64,000 bases of DNA, from NCBI GenBank assembly GCA_964466115.1, contig CAYXMH010000002.1, forward strand, positions 182,978 to 246,977, written 5' to 3'. Both the position numbers and the translations under genes were made by a program. The notes beneath the pieces were generated by a model. The model worked only from the letters and a program-made list of their open reading frames with translations. It had not been told where the DNA came from and ran no database searches. Each line of letters begins with the position of its first letter. Positions within the stretch are counted from its first letter, which is position 1. Shown in pieces: positions 58,264 through 64,000 of this stretch. The DNA is from Pseudolysobacter sp964466115 (GTDB taxonomy: Bacteria > Pseudomonadota > Gammaproteobacteria > Xanthomonadales > Rhodanobacteraceae).

Positions 58264-58389
58264 GGCATTTTCCATTTGCAATACGATTTGCACCAATTAG
58301 AAAGCCGTTCGTGCTGCGCTTGTCGAAGCACCCACCGACTAAGTACAGCGTGAACGGGGGTTGAGTTTCTATTGCAAATGGAAAATGCC
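58264..58389. repeat. Nested palindrome: 19-bp perfect inverted repeat around copy 5 of the GTCGAAGCA repeat
   Basis: GGCATTTTCCATTTGCAAT (58264-58282) and its exact reverse complement (58371-58389) bracket a degenerate repeat copy at 58305-58357 (CCGTTCGTGCTGCGC to GCGTGAACGG). It lies in the 179-bp gap between the convergent alpha-2-macroglobulin and recO genes, ending three bases before the recO stop codon. It could act as a two-way terminator. Confidence 0.8.
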
Positions 58390-58391
58390 AA

Positions 58392-59111
58392 TCAATCCTG
58401 TTCCCCCTCGGATCTGTTTTGGAGCATACCCCACGCATGCAAAGGAAAGTTACCAAGGTGCTGAGCAATCACCGCCCGTAATAAACGTTTCAGCGCACCC
58501 AAATCCGCGGCGCCGGGGGCATTGTCGGCATGCAGCGCAAGCAATCCGGACCCGCGCACACGCACCCCGCTCATGCCAATCTGCCAGCGGCGCGGCCCTA
58601 GGTCGGGGTGATACGCATAATCGGCCTCGGGATCCACCGCGCGCCCGGAATCGCATTCCCGATCAAGCATCAAACCATAACCTAGAAGCGTCAACAGATC
58701 GCGCTCCATACGGCGCAAAGTCCAGGCCAGGCCCTGCCCGGTCGCTAAACGCGCCAAGCAGGTTTCGTAAGCAACATAAATTTCCGAATTGGCGTCGTTG
58801 CGCGCGGTTAGCCGCATGATCAATTCATTAATATACATTGCACATAAAAGCGCCGCACCGGAAAGCTGCCGTGAACCGCCCGCGCCTTCCGCTGCAACCA
58901 ACACCACGAGCTCCCCGCGACCAGTCCAGCTTAACGAAAGCGGCTGGAACGGCTGCAATAACGCGCGCGGGAACCGGCTACGCTCACCGCGCACCGCCCG
59001 CGCGATCATTCCTATCCGCCCATGGTCTCGAGTAAACGCTTCAATGAGAAGGCTGGTTTCACGATATGGCCGGGCGTGTAATACATAGGAAAGCTGTTGT
59101 TCAACACGCAT
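58392..59111 (-). CDS. recO: DNA repair protein RecO
   Basis: 239 residues from the ATG at 59111, which gives the family N-terminus MRVEQQLSYVLHARPYRETS; a TTG three codons upstream is possible. RecO loads RecA onto SSB-coated DNA with RecR. An N-terminal OB-fold is followed by the helical domain with RKL-like AMYINELIMRLTARND. The order lepA-lepB-DUF4845-rnc-era-recO is conserved in many gammaproteobacteria. It is 15 bp after era. Confidence 0.95.
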   Translation of the reverse strand: MRVEQQLSYVLHARPYRETSLLIEAFTRDHGRIGMIARAVRGERSRFPRALLQPFQPLSLSWTGRGELVVLVAAEGAGGSRQLSGAALLCAMYINELIMRLTARNDANSEIYVAYETCLARLATGQGLAWTLRRMERDLLTLLGYGLMLDRECDSGRAVDPEADYAYHPDLGPRRWQIGMSGVRVRGSGLLALHADNAPGAADLGALKRLLRAVIAQHLGNFPLHAWGMLQNRSEGEQD

Positions 59112-59126
59112 ATCGCGCAAGCGGCA

Positions 59127-60053
59127 TCAATCGTTATAACCGAATTGCTGTAGCGCCGATTCATCGTCGGCCCAGCTCTTGCGTACTCGCACCCATAAAC
59201 CCAAAAAGACCCTTGTTTGCACCAATTTCTCGATTTCGCGCCGTGCCGCGGTGCCGATGCTTTTTAACTGCTCGCCGGCGCTGCCAATAACAATCGCTTT
59301 TTGCGCTTCACGCTCCACCCAGATCACCGCCCCAATGCGCAGTAATTTCCCGTCAACGGCATATTGCTCCACCTCAACGGTGGTGGCATAAGGCAGCTCT
59401 TGTTGCAGTTGACGCATCAATTGCTCGCGCACCAGCTCCGCAACGAGAAAACGTTGACTGCGGTCCGTGATTTCGTCCGCTGCGTAAAGCGCCGGGGCAA
59501 TCGGCAGTCGCTTAATAATCCCCTGCTCTAGATCCTGCAACCCATCGGAACGCCGGGCGGAAACCAAATAGACGTCGGTGTAAGAAAATGAATTATTTAT
59601 TTTTTCCAAAAATGGTAAGAAAGTTTTTTTATCTTTCAATAAATCAATTTTATTAATCACCAAAAGCCGCGGGCATTCGGTCTCGGCTAATGCATTCCAA
59701 ACATTTTCGTCTTGTTGACGCCATTGCCCCGCCTCAATCACATGCACCAATACATCCACGTCACTGATGGTTTGGCGCGCAAGGCGATTAAGCTGGCGAT
59801 TTAGCGCTTGCTTACACGCGTGATGCAAGCCGGGGGTATCCACGTAAATGATTTGCGCCGCTTCATGTGTAACGATGCCGATGATGGCGTGCCGGGTGGT
59901 TTGCGGCTTGGGAGAAACAATGCTTACCTTAAAACCGGTAAGCCGGTTGATCAATGTGGATTTCCCGACATTTGGGCGGCCAAGCAACGCCACCCGGCCG
60001 CAGCGGTGATTCAAATCATCGACTGATTTATCCAATTCGTCCAAGTTTCGCAT
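59127..60053 (-). CDS. era: GTPase Era
   Basis: 308 residues from the ATG at 60053, starting MRNLDELDKSVDDLNHRCG; the longer frame to 60119 lies inside rnc. It binds 16S rRNA and assists 30S assembly. G1 GRPNVGKSTLINRL, G3 DTPGLHH and G4 NKIDLL are visible, and the C-terminal KH domain contains VIGSAGEQLKSIGTAARREI. It overlaps the 3' end of rnc by 26 bases, a common coupling of these two ribosome-maturation genes. Confidence 0.96.
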   Translation of the reverse strand: MRNLDELDKSVDDLNHRCGRVALLGRPNVGKSTLINRLTGFKVSIVSPKPQTTRHAIIGIVTHEAAQIIYVDTPGLHHACKQALNRQLNRLARQTISDVDVLVHVIEAGQWRQQDENVWNALAETECPRLLVINKIDLLKDKKTFLPFLEKINNSFSYTDVYLVSARRSDGLQDLEQGIIKRLPIAPALYAADEITDRSQRFLVAELVREQLMRQLQQELPYATTVEVEQYAVDGKLLRIGAVIWVEREAQKAIVIGSAGEQLKSIGTAARREIEKLVQTRVFLGLWVRVRKSWADDESALQQFGYND

Positions 60054-60699
60054 CCATTTGCAACAATGCCGATTCCGCGGCGAGCTGTTCCGCCAAACGG
60101 CGGGAGTTGCCGCTTCCATTGGTACGCAAACCCAGAGCCTCCACCACGCAATTCACTTCAAACACCTTGGCGTGCTCTTCTCCGCTGGTGGCTATCAATT
60201 CATAATGGGGTAAAGCCAAGCCCTTGGCTTGGAGACGCTCCTGCAGCCGGGTTTTCGGGTCTTTGTCTTCGCCAATATCGCTATTGGCTAGGAGCTCAGC
60301 GAATAATTGTTGCACCACAACCCGGCACTCTTGCCAACCGCCATCGAGATAAATCGCCGCAATCAATGCTTCAAAAGCGTCGGCAAGTATGGAATCGCGT
60401 CGATGACCACCGCTTTTAAGTTCCCCCGGGCCCAGACGCAATTGCCCACCCAATTCAAGAGACCTGGCAATGCCGGCCAATGCCTGCCCGTTCACCAGGC
60501 GCGCTCGCAATCGGGTTAAATCGCCTTCCGTGGCCGATGGGTAACGCTCGTATATCAACTCCGCCACCAGCAAATTAACCAAGGCGTCGCCTAGGAACTC
60601 CAAACGCTCGTTATTGGCGCGGCCTAAACTTCGATGCGTTAACGCCTGCTCCTGCAGGCGTGGATTTTTAAAGCGGTACGATAACGATGCGCCAGACAC
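60028..60699 (-). CDS. rnc: Ribonuclease III
   Basis: 223 residues. It cleaves double-stranded RNA, including rRNA precursors. The signature NERLEFLGDALVNLLVAE near residue 29 holds the metal-binding acidic residues, with a second catalytic segment at ILADAFEALIAAIYLDGG. The dsRNA-binding domain occupies the last 70 residues (DPKTRLQERLQAKGLALPHY, RRLAEQLAAESAL). It lies between the DUF4845 gene and era. Confidence 0.97.
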   Translation of the reverse strand: MSGASLSYRFKNPRLQEQALTHRSLGRANNERLEFLGDALVNLLVAELIYERYPSATEGDLTRLRARLVNGQALAGIARSLELGGQLRLGPGELKSGGHRRDSILADAFEALIAAIYLDGGWQECRVVVQQLFAELLANSDIGEDKDPKTRLQERLQAKGLALPHYELIATSGEEHAKVFEVNCVVEALGLRTNGSGNSRRLAEQLAAESALLQMDAKLGRIG

Positions 60700-60711
60700 T
60701 TGGAATATGAC

Positions 60712-61104
60712 CTAATTGCTGGCCACATTGTTGTTCAAAACGACCGATTTATCGAAACTGGCGACGAAATCCACATTGTATAGAAATGGCACCCGTTTTT
60801 CCCAGGCGATGCGCAAGGTTGCCATAGCGCCCTGTCGGTTCAAGTGAATGTTTTGCGGGCCGATGGTCCCCTCGTCCACATATTGCAAATTAAATTTTAG
60901 GCCTAAACTGCGCCGAATATCGTCCATCGATTTGTTGGCGGAGCCGGGCTCGGCCCGGACCTGTTCCATCGACTTAACAACGCCGTAGTACTCGATATAA
61001 ACCGGAAGCAGGCGCATTACGATCAGCGCAAAAAAACCGGCGATCGCCAGCACAAACACAAACCCGACCAATGTGATGCCACGCTGTGTACTGAGAGCAC
61101 GCAT
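60712..61104 (-). CDS. DUF4845 membrane-anchored protein
   Basis: 130 residues. A short basic start is followed by a hydrophobic helix with pilin-like look (GITLVGFVFVLAIAGFFALI) and a periplasmic domain ending FDKSVVLNN. Proteins of this DUF4845 family sit between lepB and rnc in many gammaproteobacteria. Function is unknown. The resemblance to a type IV pilin N-terminus is superficial as far as I can see. Confidence 0.85.
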   Translation of the reverse strand: MRALSTQRGITLVGFVFVLAIAGFFALIVMRLLPVYIEYYGVVKSMEQVRAEPGSANKSMDDIRRSLGLKFNLQYVDEGTIGPQNIHLNRQGAMATLRIAWEKRVPFLYNVDFVASFDKSVVLNNNVASN

Positions 61105-61113
61105 AAATCACCC

Positions 61114-61929
61114 CTATTTAATCAAAGTGCCAATCCGATTGAAGTCGACACCGCCATCGAAATTCATCCAGATGACGAATGCCTTTCCAACCAAGTTTTG
61201 CTCCGGAACAAACCCCCAATAGCGGCTATCAAGGCTATTGTCCCGATTATCCCCCATCACGAAATATTGCCCTTCAGGCACGCGGTAGGTACCTTCATTG
61301 CCATGGTCGACATTCGGCATGGCCAAAATTTGATGGTCGACATTCGGTAAATGCTCCTGGCGAAGGTCGGCGCCCGTGCTTCTACGGCCCTCCTCGCCCA
61401 CACCGACATACGTCCCCAACGGGGATTGGGCAATCTCTTTGCCGTTAACGTATACGGTTTTATTGTGATAGGTGATTTCATCACCCGGCAAACCAATCAC
61501 ACGCTTGATGTAATCGACTTTCGGGTCTTTGGGGTAACGAAACACGATGACGTCGCCACGCGCGGGCTCGCCCATGGCAAAAATCTTTTTATCCAACACC
61601 GGCAAACGAATGCCGTAGGTGAATTTATTCACCAAAATGAAATCGCCGACCAACAACGTTGGCATCATGGAGCTTGATGGAATTTTAAATGGCTCAGCCA
61701 AAAACGACCGGAATAAAAGCACAATCAAGATCACCGGGAAAAACGATCGCGCGTATTCCACTATCAGCGGTTCGCGTATCGCCTTTTCGACATCGGCCGC
61801 ATTTCCAGCACCGGCCATCACCAGCGCACGATCGCGGCGCGCGCGCGCAAAAAACAATTTATCGATTCCGGCGATAATGCCGGTGCCAAACGTTAGTGCC
61901 ACCAATAGCGCCGCAAAATTAAAATCCAT
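61114..61929 (-). CDS. lepB: Signal peptidase I
   Basis: 271 residues. It releases exported proteins from their signal peptides at the inner membrane. Two N-terminal membrane segments lie at about 5-20 and 58-75. Catalytic Ser is in PSSSMMPTLLVGDF and catalytic Lys in VDYIKRVIGLPGD. The C-terminal box MGDNRDNSLDSRYWGFVP is intact. Between the domains, PNVDH occurs twice ten codons apart because of an exact 15-bp direct repeat (61303-61317 and 61333-61347). It follows lepA by 56 bp. Confidence 0.96.
   Translation of the reverse strand: MDFNFAALLVALTFGTGIIAGIDKLFFARARRDRALVMAGAGNAADVEKAIREPLIVEYARSFFPVILIVLLFRSFLAEPFKIPSSSMMPTLLVGDFILVNKFTYGIRLPVLDKKIFAMGEPARGDVIVFRYPKDPKVDYIKRVIGLPGDEITYHNKTVYVNGKEIAQSPLGTYVGVGEEGRRSTGADLRQEHLPNVDHQILAMPNVDHGNEGTYRVPEGQYFVMGDNRDNSLDSRYWGFVPEQNLVGKAFVIWMNFDGGVDFNRIGTLIK
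61303..61347 (-). repeat. In-frame 15-bp direct repeat inside lepB
   Basis: CCGAATGTCGACCAT (minus strand) occurs exactly twice with a 30-bp period, encoding PNVDH twice. It sits in a surface loop preceding the conserved GTYRVPEGQYFVMGDN region. Confidence 0.85.
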
Positions 61930-61985
61930 TCGTCAACTCCTCAACACGCAATGCGTTTTCCGCTTAAGCGCAAACGCTGCCAACC

Positions 61986-63779
61986 TTACTTGTTATTTAC
62001 CTGCAAAACAGCAAGAAAGGCCTCTTGTGGAATTTCCACCTGCCCGACTTGCTTCATGCGCTTCTTTCCTTCCTTCTGCTTTTCCAGAAGTTTCCTTTTA
62101 CGACTAACATCGCCACCGTAGCATTTCGCCAATACGTTTTTACGCAACGCCTTAACGGTGGAGCGCGCAATGATCTGCGAACCCAAAGCCGCTTGAATGG
62201 CAACATCGAACATTTGCCGCGGAATCAGCTCGCGCATGCGCTCGACCAACTCACGCCCGCGCCGATCCGCTTGAGAGCGATGCAAAATAAACGACAAAGC
62301 ATCCACGTTTTCCCCGTTCACCAATACATCTAGCCGCACAAACGGGCCGGCTTGAAAGCGGTCAAAATGATAGTCCAACGACGCATAGCCGCGGCTTACC
62401 GATTTTAGTCGATCAAAGAAATCGAGCACCACTTCGGCCAACGGCAGTTCGTAGGAAATCTGAACTTGGCTGGCAAGATATTGTATGGAACGCTGCACCC
62501 CGCGCTTTTCCTCGCACAAGGTAATGACATTTCCAATATAAGCCGGGGGCGTCAGGATATTGGCGACGATAATCGGCTCGCGAATTTCCACAATGCTCGA
62601 AAGGCTGGGCATTTTCGCCGGGTTATCCAAGTCGACGATCTCGCCATTCACCATCGCCAATTGGTAAATCACCGTCGGCGCGGTGGAAATCAAATTCAAG
62701 TCGTATTCGCGCTCCAGCCGCTCTTGGATAATCTCCATATGGAGCATGCCCAAAAAGCCACAGCGAAAGCCAAACCCCATCGCTTCGGAGCTTTCCGGTT
62801 CAAAGTGCAAAGAAGAGTCGTTTAAAGTGAGTTTATCCAAGGCTTCGCGCAAGGCCGGATAATCCTCCGCTGCGATGGGAAACAAACCCGCGAACACACG
62901 CGGCTGCACTTTCTGAAATCCCGGTAACGGATGCGGCGCTGGCAACGCAGCTAGCGTCAACGTGTCCCCCACCGGCGCGCCGTGCACTTCTTTAATCGCC
63001 GCACAAACAAAACCGACCTCACCAGGCCCGAGGCGAGCCTGCACTTTACGCTTTGGCGTAAATACACCGACCTGGTCCACCTCATGGGCACGACCGGTCG
63101 ACATCACCAAAATTTTGTCGCGCGGCTTGATTTCGCCCTGCATCACGCGCACCAGCGACACCACGCCAAGGTAATTGTCGAACCACGAATCGATAATCAA
63201 CGCTTGCAAACGATCGGTATCGCGCGGCTTCGGCGGAGGAATTCGTGCGACAATGGCTTCGAGAACGGCATGGATGTTCTGTCCGGTTTTTGCACTGATC
63301 TCGATCGCATCGGTGGCATCGATACCGATTACCGCCTCGATCTCCTCTTTGACTTTCTCCGGATCCGCAGTCGGCAGATCAATCTTATTGAGCACTGGAA
63401 TCACTTCCAAACCTTGCTCGACTGCCGTATAGCAATTCGCCACACTTTGCGCCTCAACACCTTGTGCCGCATCGACCACCAGCAACGCACCCTCGCAGGC
63501 CGCTAATGAACGGCTGACCTCATACGAAAAATCGACATGTCCCGGCGTGTCGATGAAATTCAACATATAGGTTTTACCGTCCAACGCGGTATACGGCAAC
63601 GAAACGCTTTGGGCCTTGATCGTGATGCCGCGTTCACGTTCAATCGGGTTGGAATCCAACACTTGGGCTTCCATCTCACGCGCTTCAAGCCCTCCGCAAA
63701 TTTGGATGATGCGGTCGGCCAAAGTGGATTTTCCGTGATCCACGTGCGCGATGATCGAAAAATTACGAATATGCTCCAT
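61986..63779 (-). CDS. lepA: Elongation factor 4 (LepA)
   Basis: 597 residues from the ATG at 63779, giving the family N-terminus MEHIRNFSIIAHVDHGKST; a start five codons upstream is also open. Ribosome-associated translational GTPase that back-translocates ribosomes and aids initiation. GTPase motifs are AHVDHGKST, RGITIKAQ, DTPGHVDF and NKIDLP. The family-specific C-terminal domain ends RKRKLLEKQKEGKKRMKQVG. It is upstream of lepB on the same strand, as in E. coli. Confidence 0.97.
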   Translation of the reverse strand: MEHIRNFSIIAHVDHGKSTLADRIIQICGGLEAREMEAQVLDSNPIERERGITIKAQSVSLPYTALDGKTYMLNFIDTPGHVDFSYEVSRSLAACEGALLVVDAAQGVEAQSVANCYTAVEQGLEVIPVLNKIDLPTADPEKVKEEIEAVIGIDATDAIEISAKTGQNIHAVLEAIVARIPPPKPRDTDRLQALIIDSWFDNYLGVVSLVRVMQGEIKPRDKILVMSTGRAHEVDQVGVFTPKRKVQARLGPGEVGFVCAAIKEVHGAPVGDTLTLAALPAPHPLPGFQKVQPRVFAGLFPIAAEDYPALREALDKLTLNDSSLHFEPESSEAMGFGFRCGFLGMLHMEIIQERLEREYDLNLISTAPTVIYQLAMVNGEIVDLDNPAKMPSLSSIVEIREPIIVANILTPPAYIGNVITLCEEKRGVQRSIQYLASQVQISYELPLAEVVLDFFDRLKSVSRGYASLDYHFDRFQAGPFVRLDVLVNGENVDALSFILHRSQADRRGRELVERMRELIPRQMFDVAIQAALGSQIIARSTVKALRKNVLAKCYGGDVSRKRKLLEKQKEGKKRMKQVGQVEIPQEAFLAVLQVNNK

Positions 63780-63963
63780 GAGTTCCGTACACATTGATGA
63801 ACCAAGCCCGCGCTGATAATAGGCGTGGCAAAGCGGCTATTGTCGCACGAACCGGCCAAGTTCAGTCGTTTTAACCGCATTAATTGCCTAAGCATGAGGC
63901 TCAGCTTGATCCATGCGGTTTCGACATCTCATCGCGAATTTTCGTTCCCGACACAATTTTTGA

Positions 63964-63983
63964 CAGGGGAACCGTGTCCCCTG
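63964..63983. repeat. Short hairpin upstream of lepA
   Basis: CAGGGGAACCGTGTCCCCTG is an inverted repeat with about an 8-bp stem. No T-run follows in either direction. It may be part of a terminator or repeat for a gene outside the window. Confidence 0.4.
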
Positions 63984-64000
63984 AGGGGTTCGTTTTGCGC

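Overview
The window reads as a chromosomal segment of a moderately GC-rich gammaproteobacterium. The best guess is the Xanthomonadales/Lysobacterales branch or a near relative. Two gene-order signals support this. First, serS, rarA, lolA, ftsK, trxB, aat, infA, clpA, clpS and then nudJ-mnmA-hflD follow orders known from E. coli and other gammaproteobacteria. Second, aconitase, acyl-CoA ligase, rpfF, rpfC, rpfG, lysS, prfB, recJ, an rpfE-like gene, greA and carBA reproduce the rpf (regulation of pathogenicity factors) neighbourhood of Xanthomonas. The taxonomic placement is inference.

Layout. 1-6.6 kb is accessory-looking: the end of an outer-membrane beta-barrel gene, a decaheme c-type cytochrome lipoprotein fused to an LVIVD-repeat propeller, then an ECF sigma factor with a membrane partner and a small secreted glycine-rich protein. 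6.6-14 kb (minus strand) holds tRNA-Ser(UGA), serS, an MFS transporter, rarA, lolA and ftsK. 14-18.2 kb holds ald, trxB, aat, infA and two small uncharacterised genes. 18.4-26.3 kb is one giant SpvB/RHS-repeat protein lying between infA and clpA, genes that are close together in E. coli. 26.7-31.7 kb holds clpA/clpS and nudJ-mnmA-hflD.

31.9-53 kb is the rpf-type region. acnA (rpfA) and fadD (rpfB) are followed by a PilZ gene, rpfF (DSF fatty-acid signal synthase), and the convergent rpfG-rpfC pair (HD-GYP regulator and hybrid sensor kinase). Next come lysS, prfB with its programmed frameshift, recJ, an rpfE-like gene, greA, carB, a small membrane-protein gene and carA. Together rpfF, rpfC and rpfG should form a quorum-sensing relay: RpfF makes a cis-2-unsaturated fatty acid, RpfC senses it and passes phosphate to RpfG, whose output domain belongs to the cyclic-di-GMP phosphodiesterase family. 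The PilZ protein is a plausible c-di-GMP receptor. RpfG has Asn where the first residue of the HD dyad should be.

53.3-64 kb holds an alpha-2-macroglobulin lipoprotein, followed on the minus strand by recO, era, rnc, a DUF4845 protein, lepB and lepA.

Several dispersed palindromic repeats punctuate the window. Most are intergenic. One lies inside the signal-peptide coding region of the decaheme gene, and another covers the only available start codons of the rpfE-like gene. No CRISPR array, insertion sequence, integrase or phage gene was seen.
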